Positions 6,168 through 11,353 of a stretch of 11,935 bases of DNA are shown piece after piece. Position 1 is the first letter of the stretch. Every line of letters starts with the position of its first letter. Source of the stretch: Nanobdellota archaeon. GTDB taxonomy: Archaea > Nanobdellota > Nanobdellia > Woesearchaeales > GW2011-AR9. The position numbers were made by a program, and so were the translations under genes. The stretch covers positions 1 through 11,935 of the forward strand of contig JAUYQE010000014.1 in the NCBI GenBank assembly GCA_030695605.1, given 5' to 3'. The notes under the pieces were generated by a model. The model was not told where the DNA came from, made no database searches, and saw nothing but the letters and a program-made list of their open reading frames with translations.

Positions 6168-6212
6168 TTTATTGTGGGGTTTGGGGGAATTGGAGCGTTG
6201 GGAAAAGAAATG

Positions 6213-6221
6213 CTTAAATAA
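6213..6221 (+). promoter_or_regulatory. TATA-like box of the membrane coiled-coil pair
   Basis: CTTAAATAA is centred about 44 bp before the chosen ATG at 6261. Transcription starting about 26 bp downstream would give a leader of about 18 nt that contains the GGTGAT ribosome-binding site. Confidence 0.5.
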
Positions 6222-6251
6222 GGCTAAGGTTTAATGACACCTACAAATATT

Positions 6252-6257
6252 GGTGAT
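6252..6257 (+). promoter_or_regulatory. Shine-Dalgarno site that decides the 6261 start
   Basis: GGTGAT matches the archaeal 16S 3' end and ends 3 nt before the ATG at 6261. It favours this start over the in-frame ATG at 6234, which has no such site and would put nine polar residues before the signal peptide. Confidence 0.6.
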
Positions 6258-6260
6258 ATC

Positions 6261-7460
6261 ATGCAGCTAAAAAAGAGTTTTTCACTTCTTTTCGTATTTC
6301 TTTTTGGGATTCCGTTAGTAGCGGCGGATATTGGGGATGTTTTTGCTACCGGCAGCGAGCTTATTGATTATATGATTCGGTATTCTCAGTTTACGAGTTT
6401 CATTATTCTCTTTGCCATCCTTACGGCCCTCTTTGTTATTGGTGCGAAAAAAATTGGCAGTTCCCTGGGATGGACGGGAAATGCCCCAACAGTTTTAGCC
6501 GTTACTTTGTCATTAGCTGCGACTTTTGCTTCTTGGCTGGCCATGGATCGGGGCGCCTTGCTTTTTTCTGAGGCTTTTGGGCGTTTTTTCGCGCTCATCG
6601 TCATTGCGGCTTTTATGGCAATTCTGGGATATGTGTTCCATAAGTCTGGAGCAACGCTCACGGGTTACAAGTTTTTGTTTGTGCCGCTGGCGATCTTGGT
6701 GTTTTATTACATCCTCGACGCACTTCTTCCTAATTTTAGGGATAGTTTTGGGAGTGCACTTGCAACCATCATTGATGTCATCATCATCCTTTCCTGGATA
6801 TCTCTCGTCATCGGCGGGGGTATCTGGGCGTGGAATACGTTTATTGCTCCGCTTACGGGGCTCAAAGCCAAGACGCCGTTGACTGCCGCAGATTTTGCAG
6901 GGACGAAAGAAGCCATCAAACAGAAGAGAGAACTCGTTGCAGAAGAAGCTGCGTCTAAAGCACGGAAAGAGGAACGGAAAGTCCGCCGGGATTTACGACA
7001 GATTAGCCGCAAGGTGAAAGAAGCTGCGCAAATCCTTTCTAGCTTGTATAAAGCTGTTGCCACGGAAAAAGCAAAAGTTATTACCGGAGACTGGAAGAGA
7101 TGGAAAGGTGAGCTTAAGAAGTTGGAAACACTGAAAGTGGAGATCGGCGCTTATGCAGCCTTAACAGCAAAAGTACTGGCAGAAACGGTAAATTTACCCG
7201 TGCCTGCTCCTGAAAAAGCCGAATTGAATGTGTACAAAGCTGATCTTCTCAAAGAGACGAGTAGGATGGAGAGGTTTGTGGCGAGTCTTACTCGTTTCGT
7301 TCAACAAATCAAAGATACCACTCCTGCTGGAGATCAGCTCTGGCAATGGATCATCCGGGCAATTTCCGAATCCAGTACCTCTTTCCAGAAGATTCTTACC
7401 GACGGCGAAGCAGCTTTAGCACTTGAACAAAAAGTCCGGGAAGATTTGGGAAGATCCTGA
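6261..7460 (+). CDS. Membrane protein with signal peptide, five TM segments and a cytoplasmic coiled-coil domain
   Basis: I do not recognise a named family. From the ATG at 6261 the product has 399 residues. Residues 1-22 (MQLKKSFSLLFVFLFGIPLV, then AAD) form a classical signal peptide. Hydrophobic segments lie at about 44-64, 76-96, 107-127, 136-156 and 168-192. With the cleaved N-terminus outside, five spans put the C-terminus in the cytoplasm. Residues about 210-399 are highly charged, mostly helical and coiled-coil-like (EEAASKARKEERKVRRDLRQ), and end in SFQKILTDGEAALALEQKVR. This C-terminal half is clearly homologous to the whole next protein. The pair looks like an operon (34-bp gap). 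A TATA-like box and the GGTGAT site support the chosen start. The role may be structural or scaffolding at the membrane; that is inference. Confidence 0.8.
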   Translation: MQLKKSFSLLFVFLFGIPLVAADIGDVFATGSELIDYMIRYSQFTSFIILFAILTALFVIGAKKIGSSLGWTGNAPTVLAVTLSLAATFASWLAMDRGALLFSEAFGRFFALIVIAAFMAILGYVFHKSGATLTGYKFLFVPLAILVFYYILDALLPNFRDSFGSALATIIDVIIILSWISLVIGGGIWAWNTFIAPLTGLKAKTPLTAADFAGTKEAIKQKRELVAEEAASKARKEERKVRRDLRQISRKVKEAAQILSSLYKAVATEKAKVITGDWKRWKGELKKLETLKVEIGAYAALTAKVLAETVNLPVPAPEKAELNVYKADLLKETSRMERFVASLTRFVQQIKDTTPAGDQLWQWIIRAISESSTSFQKILTDGEAALALEQKVREDLGRS

Positions 7461-7494
7461 TTAAGAAAAAACCAATAAAAAGAGGTGCACAAAT

Positions 7495-8127
7495 ATGTTT
7501 CATATATTGATTTGGCCATTTTCTTCGACGAAAGGAAAGAAAGCTTTATCGGAAGATGAGTTTAAAGACCGGATTACTGACATACAGCAAAAGAGGAAAA
7601 CTACTGCCGTAAAAGCATCTACCAAAGCCAGAAAAAAAGAGAGAAATGTTCGGCAAGATTTACGGAAGATTGCCCGGAAAGTCGGACAAGCTGCTAAGAT
7701 TCTCGGACGATTGCAACAGGCTGCCGCCCAGAGGAATGCTCCGCTGATTAAAGACAGCTGGCGAAGAGGGAAAGCGGAGATTGCCAAGATTGAGGCACTG
7801 AAAGTTGAGGTTGGCGTCTATGCCGCTTTAGTTGCAAAATTGCTGGGAGAAACGGCAGATTTGACTATTCCCAAAGAACTGAGAGACGAGCTGAAACTGT
7901 ATAAAGGAAATTTGCTGCGAGACGTAGAAACCTTAGAAACCCATGTCGCGTCGATAACAAAGAATGTGCAAATGCTCAGCAATAAACAATCGGTTCCCGA
8001 CTATCTCTGGGGTTCCATCGCGTCTGCTGTCGAGAATGCCAGCAAGACCTTCCAGAAAATCTTAACCGACGGGGAAGCCGGATTGGCAGTTGAGCAGCGG
8101 GTAAGGGAAATGCTGGGAAAGGAATAG
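7495..8127 (+). CDS. Soluble coiled-coil paralogue of the preceding protein's C-terminal half
   Basis: The 210-residue protein aligns along nearly its full length with residues about 213-399 of the upstream membrane protein: KARKKERNVRQDLRKIARKV against KARKEERKVRRDLRQISRKV, IEALKVEVGVYAALVAKLLG against LETLKVEIGAYAALTAKVLA, and TFQKILTDGEAGLAVEQRVR against SFQKILTDGEAALALEQKVR. It has no TM segment; the first nine residues (MFHILIWPF) are hydrophobic but too short to span a membrane. A strong Shine-Dalgarno GAGGTG (7482-7487) stands 7 nt before the ATG. The gene lies 34 bp after its paralogue and is probably cotranscribed. Likely role: a partner or competitor in the same helical assembly. 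No enzyme motif is visible. Confidence 0.8.
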   Translation: MFHILIWPFSSTKGKKALSEDEFKDRITDIQQKRKTTAVKASTKARKKERNVRQDLRKIARKVGQAAKILGRLQQAAAQRNAPLIKDSWRRGKAEIAKIEALKVEVGVYAALVAKLLGETADLTIPKELRDELKLYKGNLLRDVETLETHVASITKNVQMLSNKQSVPDYLWGSIASAVENASKTFQKILTDGEAGLAVEQRVREMLGKE

Positions 8128-8183
8128 CAATATTTTTGAGCCCCATTTCCCTGTAACTCTGCTTTATAAATTGGGGGATTTGC

Positions 8184-8327
8184 TTACCTGTAAGTAAAAA
8201 TCCGGATAGATAAGTCTCTTGCAAGCTCCGTGCGTATCTTCTTTATTTTTTCCCGGGCAGCTACGCTATCACTTTTAAGAACACCAGAGTACTTTTCCAT
8301 AACATTCTGTTTTTTGGTGGATTTCAT
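8184..8327 (-). pseudogene. Truncated VapB-type antitoxin remnant
   Basis: A 47-codon frame from the ATG at 8327 reads MEKYSGVLKSDSVAAREKIK then KIRTELARDLS. This closely matches the C-terminal half of the intact VapB at 10341-10592 (AEKYFGVLKSDSVAAQKKLQ, EIRTNLAKDME). The similarity is also plain in the DNA, including an identical GCTACGCTATC and AGAACACCA, with scattered differences. The N-terminal DNA-binding half is missing: the frame before the ATG runs into the stop of the upstream RelE-like gene after nine unrelated codons. No PIN toxin follows, and the 56 bp between its stop and 8127 hold no feature I can see. It is most simply a decayed vapB; expression as a short peptide cannot be excluded. 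Confidence 0.75.
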
Positions 8328-8345
8328 TTGTTCTTCAGAAAATAC

Positions 8346-8618
8346 TTATCTCCCATACACCGCGTCATGATGCTCAAAATCAAGGAAGGTAATGAAATCT
8401 TTTGATTTGTCATAAGAAAAGATAAGCACAAAATGAGTGGCCACATGAACACGCTTTTTGTCTTTCAAATCATAGCGCAAATTTTTGTAGTGTTCTATGG
8501 TTGAGGATTCAACAATTTCCTCAATTTTCTTCATGACTGCTTCATAAGCAACTTTGTCCTTTTTGTGCAGCTTTCTGAGGATATTTTGTAGATGCGGCTT
8601 GACTTCAAATTCACGCAT
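8346..8618 (-). CDS. RelE/ParE-superfamily toxin
   Basis: The 90-residue protein has the RelE-like layout: an N-terminal helical pair (VKPHLQNILRKLHKKDKVAY), then strands with KNLRYDLKDKKRVHVATHFV (45-64), LIFSYDKSKDFITFLDFEHH and a closing DAVYGR. The YDL-KKRVHV and FLDFEHHDxVY pattern is typical of archaeal RelE toxins, which cut mRNA on the ribosome. It starts with ATG at 8618, overlapping the end of the DUF2683 antitoxin gene by 8 bp, so the two are translationally coupled. Basic residues (Lys52, Lys54, Arg56) and the late His83/His84 are candidates for RNA contact, which I infer from the family. The protein looks complete. Confidence 0.85.
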   Translation of the reverse strand: MREFEVKPHLQNILRKLHKKDKVAYEAVMKKIEEIVESSTIEHYKNLRYDLKDKKRVHVATHFVLIFSYDKSKDFITFLDFEHHDAVYGR

Positions 8619-8853
8619 GCTCGATGCTCCTCCTGAGCTCCTGCACTGACTTAAAACGAAGTCCTTTTTGCTGTTCTCTGAGTTTTAGCTTTTCTAGATA
8701 TTCCGGCCGCAACTCTGGCTCAAGAAATTCGCCTTCAAAGAAGTCAATAACTAAGTTAACGGCATCTGACTTGTTTTTTAAGCCGTATTTCCCTTTGACA
8801 ATAGTTAAAACCCTATTTTCATGCTCTCCCAGTTCTACGATGGATTGTACCAT
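8611..8853 (-). CDS. DUF2683-family antitoxin of the RelE-like toxin
   Basis: The 80-residue product from the ATG at 8853 matches the archaeal DUF2683 pattern: MVQSIVELGEHENRVLTIVK, GKYGLKNKSDAVNLVIDFFE (21-40), LEPELRPEYLEKLKLREQQK, then FKSVQELRRSIE. The N-terminal part resembles a ribbon-helix-helix DNA-binding domain, and the C-terminal tail probably wraps the toxin. The frame is open further upstream to 8922, but those 23 residues include a run of Asn and pass through the promoter, so I reject the longer form. It overlaps the toxin gene by 8 bp (ATGCGTGA). A TATA box lies about 38 bp upstream. Confidence 0.85.
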   Translation of the reverse strand: MVQSIVELGEHENRVLTIVKGKYGLKNKSDAVNLVIDFFEGEFLEPELRPEYLEKLKLREQQKGLRFKSVQELRRSIEHA

Positions 8854-8886
8854 ATTATTATTATTTGTAATAAAAAATAACAAATT

Positions 8887-8896
8887 ATTATAAAAA
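8887..8896 (-). promoter_or_regulatory. TATA box of the DUF2683/RelE pair
   Basis: Read leftward, TTTTTATAAT is centred about 38 bp before the ATG at 8853, giving an expected leader of about 11 nt without a Shine-Dalgarno site. It shares a 100-bp divergent spacer with the MNT/HEPN promoter. Confidence 0.55.
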
Positions 8897-8920
8897 GCTT
8901 CCGGAGGGTTTTCCACAAAC

Positions 8921-8951
8921 ATTTAAATAATAGTATGCCATAACCATACTA
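8921..8951 (+). promoter_or_regulatory. TATA box plus palindromic operator of the MNT/HEPN pair
   Basis: ATTTAAATAA (8921-8930) is centred about 28 bp before the ATG at 8954, so the mRNA is probably leaderless. Directly after it lies a perfect inverted repeat, TAGTATG, 7-nt spacer, CATACTA (8931-8951), ending at the expected transcription start. This is a good place for a repressor; the winged-helix domain of the MNT protein is an obvious candidate. Confidence 0.65.
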
Positions 8952-8953
8952 AA

Positions 8954-9502
8954 ATGCCAAAGAAAGAAACCATGAAAGAACTGTTCTTTAACGAGCCGGC
9001 CAAACAGTGGCATTTTGAGCAGCTGAGAAAATCATCCGGCTTGAGCCGAGCCCAAACCAATGCCTGGCTGAAAAAACTTCATAATGAACAGCTCATCACA
9101 CGCATAAAGCCCCGAAAAAAAATGCCGTACTTTATAGCAAACCACACCGCTGTCCATTATCGGAATGCCAAAAAGCTGTTTGCCCTGACCAAGCTCTATG
9201 AGTCCGGCCTGCTTGATTACCTCTCCTCTTTGGAAAAAGCTAAAACGGTCATCCTCTTCGGGAGCTTTAGCCGGGGCGACTGGTATAAAGAAAGCGATAT
9301 TGACCTTTTTCTCTATGGCGATATTGACCAGCTCGGCTTAGGCCCGTACCTCTCCAAGCTGCAGAGAGAGATACAGATTTTTTCCGGAAAACAGGAGGAG
9401 GACTTGCGGCAGTTAGGAGCCCCGTTGTTACGGAACATTTTAAAAGGCATGGTGCTCAAAGGCGATATTCCTCCCGAGGTTCTCAAGCATGCGGCAGTTT
9501 AA
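8954..9502 (+). CDS. Winged-helix/MNT nucleotidyltransferase antitoxin
   Basis: The 182-residue protein has two parts. Residues about 5-62 form a winged helix-turn-helix (FEQLRKSSGLSRAQTNAWLK, KKLHNEQLITRIK). Residues about 95-180 are a minimal nucleotidyltransferase with the exact GSx10DxD motif, Gly103-Ser104 to Asp115-x-Asp117, within LFGSFSRGDWYKESDIDLFL. MNT antitoxins of the MntA class neutralise HEPN toxins by adding AMP to a tyrosine near the HEPN active site. The next gene encodes a HEPN protein and overlaps this one by 14 bp, which fits that pairing. The fused DNA-binding domain suggests autoregulation through the palindrome at 8931-8951. A TATA box about 28 bp upstream supports the start. 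Confidence 0.85.
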   Translation: MPKKETMKELFFNEPAKQWHFEQLRKSSGLSRAQTNAWLKKLHNEQLITRIKPRKKMPYFIANHTAVHYRNAKKLFALTKLYESGLLDYLSSLEKAKTVILFGSFSRGDWYKESDIDLFLYGDIDQLGLGPYLSKLQREIQIFSGKQEEDLRQLGAPLLRNILKGMVLKGDIPPEVLKHAAV

Positions 9503-9956
9503 GACGGAGAAAGAAGCCGGTGACTGGTGCGTCCGGGAAGGGAATATTCTCACTGACCAAGATGGTGTTCGAGAAAGAATTTTTGCCAATCTGACCATCG
9601 CGAAAGAGGATTTTCAAAGTGCCAAAGACGCTGCAGAGAAAAAACGCTGGAACTCTGCCTATAAGATGCATTACGATGTTCTTCATCAACTAGCGGAAGC
9701 CTATTTGCTGGTTGATAAAATAAAGTCAAGAAATCATCATTGCCTTTTTGCCTACCTCTGTGCGCAGTATCCGGAACTGGAATTTGATTGGAACTTTCTG
9801 GAGAAAGTGCGAACCAAAAGGAATGGCGTCAACTATTATGGAACTCTCTTCCAAGAAAAAGATTGGAAAGAAGCACAGCTGCAATTTCAACTGTATATTA
9901 AAACGCTTCAGACACGGGTTGAAAAATATTTGGAAAGCACGAAAGAGCGCTCTTGA
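9489..9956 (+). CDS. HEPN-domain protein, probable RNase toxin of the MNT pair
   Basis: The 155-residue, all-helical protein follows the HEPN pattern: an N-terminal helix pair (ERIFANLTIAKEDFQSAKDA), KKRWNSAYKMHYDVLHQLAE (51-70), AYLLVDKIKSRNHHCLFAYL, and the active-site helix VRTKRNGVNYYG (107-118). HEPN toxins are metal-independent RNases or tRNases using an Rx4-6H motif. Here the His position reads Asn115 (R-N-G-V-N-Y-Y), a variant that also occurs in the superfamily. Tyr116 or Tyr117 would be the expected AMPylation target. The ATG lies inside the MNT gene, overlapping by 14 bp. The stop at 9954-9956 is one base from the eL33-derived repeat. Whether it is an active nuclease cannot be judged from sequence. 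Confidence 0.8.
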   Translation: MRQFKTEKEAGDWCVREGNILTDQDGVRERIFANLTIAKEDFQSAKDAAEKKRWNSAYKMHYDVLHQLAEAYLLVDKIKSRNHHCLFAYLCAQYPELEFDWNFLEKVRTKRNGVNYYGTLFQEKDWKEAQLQFQLYIKTLQTRVEKYLESTKERS

Positions 9957-9957
9957 T

Positions 9958-9985
9958 TCACTCCCCGTTCACTTTCTGCCCGAGC
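9958..9985 (-). repeat. Left copy of 28-bp direct repeat: displaced 3' end of the eL33 gene
   Basis: This stretch matches 10671-10698 at 27 of 28 positions; the one change is C against A at the eighth base. Read leftward it encodes LGQKVNGE followed by TGA, the last residues of eL33 (LGQKVNVE) with one substitution. It has no gene body attached. The match starts exactly at the eL33 stop codon and ends abruptly at 9985. Confidence 0.85.
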
Positions 9986-10000
9986 TACCTTCACCATCTT

Positions 10001-10372
10001 CTAGAAAACCTGGGCATCCAACTGTTCTATATTCAGAAAATGCCTATCGCACGTTATTAATCGATATCCGTGAACCAGACCTGTTGCCGCAATGAAGAGG
10101 TCAATGGCATTAATCATTTTTCCTCTTTTTTTCAGTTCCCGAGCAAGCTCTGCACTCTTCAGAGCCGCCTTTTTATCGAAGTCGAGAACGGCTATCTCCC
10201 GTAGAAAATTGGTCAGCGGAAGCAGTTCTTTCTCTTTCAACCCAACAAATAATTCGTGAATGCTGATAGAAGAGATCGCCAAAGGCTTCTCTGTTATCAC
10301 GCTGCGTATCTGCTCTCCTTTTTCAGTTCCATACAAGAGCTCAAGAATGGCGCTGGTGTCCAAAAAGTACAT
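10001..10372 (-). CDS. vapC: VapC-type PIN-domain ribonuclease toxin
   Basis: The 123-residue protein is a complete PIN domain. It has all four acidic positions: Asp5 (MYFLDTSAILELL), Glu40 (AISSISIHELFVGL), Asp91 (INAIDLFIAATGL) and Asp109 (YRLITCDRHFLNI). VapC toxins use Mg2+ to cut specific tRNAs or rRNA and block translation. It starts with ATG at 10372 and overlaps vapB by 32 bp, so the two are cotranslated. Its end at 10001 lies 15 bp from the displaced eL33 repeat. The toxin lies within the segment bracketed by the direct repeats (9986-10670). Confidence 0.93.
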   Translation of the reverse strand: MYFLDTSAILELLYGTEKGEQIRSVITEKPLAISSISIHELFVGLKEKELLPLTNFLREIAVLDFDKKAALKSAELARELKKRGKMINAIDLFIAATGLVHGYRLITCDRHFLNIEQLDAQVF

Positions 10373-10592
10373 GTTCCCTCTTTTCCATATCTTTGGCGAG
10401 GTTCGTGCGTATTTCCTGCAGCTTTTTCTGGGCGGCTACGCTATCGCTTTTGAGAACACCAAAATATTTCTCCGCAATACTTCGTTCTTTCGCAAGCCGC
10501 ATAAAAAAGCGGCTAAAACTTTCCTGTTTGCTCTTTAGGTGACCGAGCAAGTCGTATGCTTCCTTGGTGATGGTTATAGTTTTGGTGACCAT
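10341..10592 (-). CDS. vapB: VapB antitoxin (UPF0330/DUF217 type)
   Basis: The 83-residue antitoxin starts MVTKTITITKEAYDLLGHLK, with QESFSRFFMRL following; this is the usual start of UPF0330-type VapB antitoxins with an AbrB- or RHH-like DNA-binding N-terminus. The C-terminal half (AEKYFGVLKSDSVAAQKKLQ, EIRTNLAKDME) should bind VapC. It overlaps vapC by 32 bp. The ATG at 10592 lies about 26 bp from a TATA box, with a perfect palindrome in between, which suggests repression by VapB or VapBC. A decayed relative of its C-terminal half lies at 8184-8327, so two related vapB genes once sat in this region. Confidence 0.9.
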   Translation of the reverse strand: MVTKTITITKEAYDLLGHLKSKQESFSRFFMRLAKERSIAEKYFGVLKSDSVAAQKKLQEIRTNLAKDMEKREHVLFGHQRHS

Positions 10593-10595
10593 GTT

Positions 10596-10623
10596 TATGT
10601 TTAAACATACATTCTATTTAAAC
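10596..10623 (-). promoter_or_regulatory. vapBC promoter and palindromic operator
   Basis: Read leftward, GTTTAAATAG (10623-10614) is a TATA box centred about 26 bp from the vapB ATG. Next to it lies a 14-bp perfect palindrome, TATGTTTAAACATA (10596-10609), covering the expected transcription start. A wider pair, CATACA (10606-10611) and TGTATG (10629-10634), flanks the TATA box symmetrically. Both would suit autoregulation by the antitoxin. Confidence 0.65.
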
Positions 10624-10670
10624 ATTTCTGTATGCTTTTTAGAATTCTTTCAAAAGAATAATGCTCCGGC

Positions 10671-10698
10671 TCACTCCACGTTCACTTTCTGCCCGAGC
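10671..10698 (-). repeat. Right copy of 28-bp direct repeat, in the intact eL33 gene
   Basis: These are the last 28 bp of the eL33 gene including the stop codon. They match 9958-9985 at 27 of 28 positions. The two copies bracket a 685-bp segment (9986-10670) that contains exactly vapBC and its promoter. Confidence 0.85.
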
Positions 10699-10925
10699 GC
10701 CTGCCCCGGCAAGCCTTTCTCGGCAAAAATAGCCCGTACGTGGCCTTTGCGGCCATGGAGAGCAGAAATCGTTCCTTTTATTTCCTTGCCCGCTGGAGAA
10801 GCCCATACCACGGTTTTTCCAATAGCCTTCTGCGCCTCTTCCGGCGTCTCGGCTACCTGCAGAATCATCTGCTTGGTGTTCTGGGTGTGCCTTCCTCGGC
10901 GGAAATTCATGACGGTGGCTTCCAT
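10671..10925 (-). CDS. rpl35ae: Ribosomal protein eL33 (L35Ae)
   Basis: This 84-residue large-subunit protein matches the L35Ae pattern throughout: MEATVMNFRRGRHTQNTKQM, IGKTVVWASPAGKEIKGTIS (35-54), ALHGRKGHVRAIF and the C-terminal hallmark EKGLPGQALGQKVNVE. The family is patchily present in archaea and universal in eukaryotes. The ATG at 10925 lies about 26 bp from a TATA box and so is probably leaderless. The gene stands alone, a housekeeping gene between TA modules. Its last 28 bp are repeated beyond vapBC, which suggests the 3' end served as an entry point for foreign DNA while the gene stayed whole. Confidence 0.93.
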   Translation of the reverse strand: MEATVMNFRRGRHTQNTKQMILQVAETPEEAQKAIGKTVVWASPAGKEIKGTISALHGRKGHVRAIFAEKGLPGQALGQKVNVE

Positions 10926-10945
10926 GAGTGGAAAAATATGGGCAG

Positions 10946-10956
10946 TTTTTATAAAG
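10946..10956 (-). promoter_or_regulatory. TATA box of eL33
   Basis: Read leftward, CTTTATAAAAA is a strong TATA box centred about 26 bp before the eL33 ATG at 10925, so a leaderless mRNA is expected. Confidence 0.7.
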
Positions 10957-10998
10957 ATTATGGGTGCAATTCACGGTTCGGAGTTTCGAAGAGAAACA

Positions 10999-11008
10999 TT
11001 TTTAAAGA
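10999..11008 (+). promoter_or_regulatory. TATA-like box of the UPF0175/DUF3368 pair
   Basis: ATTTTTAAAG at this place is centred about 47 bp before the ATG at 11051. Transcription starting near 11030 would give a leader of about 20 nt that includes the GGTGAT site. Confidence 0.45.
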
Positions 11009-11040
11009 ATGATAACATTTGATAATAAACGTTAACAACG

Positions 11041-11046
11041 GGTGAT
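11041..11046 (+). promoter_or_regulatory. Shine-Dalgarno site that decides the 11051 start
   Basis: GGTGAT ends 4 nt before the ATG at 11051. The same hexamer precedes the gene at 6261. It argues against starts at GTG 11042 or ATG 11045, which would lie inside the site. Confidence 0.55.
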
Positions 11047-11050
11047 GCTT

Positions 11051-11353
11051 ATGTCAACAATGGTGGGAACCCGCCTTTCGGATGAATTAATTCACGATAT
11101 TCAGTACGTCGCCGAAGAAGAGAAAAGCGATAAATCCAAAGTCATTCGGGAGTTGCTCTTTGCAGCGGTAAAACAAAAGCTGAAAGAACTGGCTTTGGAG
11201 AAATATGCGAAGCAAGAAGTTTCTTTGGGTAAAGCTGCCGAACTTGCCCAGCTTCCTCTCGCCGATTTTATGTATATCGCGGCTGAGCGGAAAGTGCCAC
11301 TCCATTATTCTTTGGCCTCGTTGGAAAAAGATTTTAAAGCTGCCCTCCGATGA
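11051..11353 (+). CDS. UPF0175-family antitoxin
   Basis: The 100-residue product has an N-terminal ribbon-helix-helix-like part (VGTRLSDELIHDIQYVAEEE, KSDKSKVIRELLFAAV) and a C-terminal UPF0175 core (YAKQEVSLGKAAELAQLPLA, DFMYIAAERKVPLHYSLASL). In UPF0175 proteins the second part includes an HTH, and the proteins act as antitoxins of DUF3368 PIN-like toxins. The start at 11051 is set by the GGTGAT site. The stop codon overlaps the toxin ATG by 4 bp (ATGA), a standard sign of translational coupling. It is divergent from eL33, with promoters of both in the 125-bp spacer. Confidence 0.88.
   Translation: MSTMVGTRLSDELIHDIQYVAEEEKSDKSKVIRELLFAAVKQKLKELALEKYAKQEVSLGKAAELAQLPLADFMYIAAERKVPLHYSLASLEKDFKAALR

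Noticed and set aside
6234..6260. ATG at 6234 as start of the membrane coiled-coil protein
   Set aside because: No ribosome-binding site precedes it, and it would add nine residues before a perfect signal peptide; ATG 6261 has GGTGAT before it.
8184..8618. Stop-codon readthrough fusing the RelE-like toxin to the vapB remnant (same frame across one TAA)
   Set aside because: The toxin ends at its normal family length, no recoding signal is visible, and the nine codons in between match neither protein; frame agreement has a one in three chance.
8854..8922. A longer DUF2683 antitoxin starting at 8922
   Set aside because: The extra 23 residues run through the TATA box and an AT-rich run encoding repeated Asn; the family pattern begins at the ATG at 8853.
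10639..10974. A second leftward frame overlapping eL33
   Set aside because: The eL33 frame matches its family from end to end; the alternative frame resembles nothing.
11042..11050. GTG 11042 or ATG 11045 as start of the UPF0175 antitoxin
   Set aside because: Both codons lie inside the GGTGAT site that serves the ATG at 11051.
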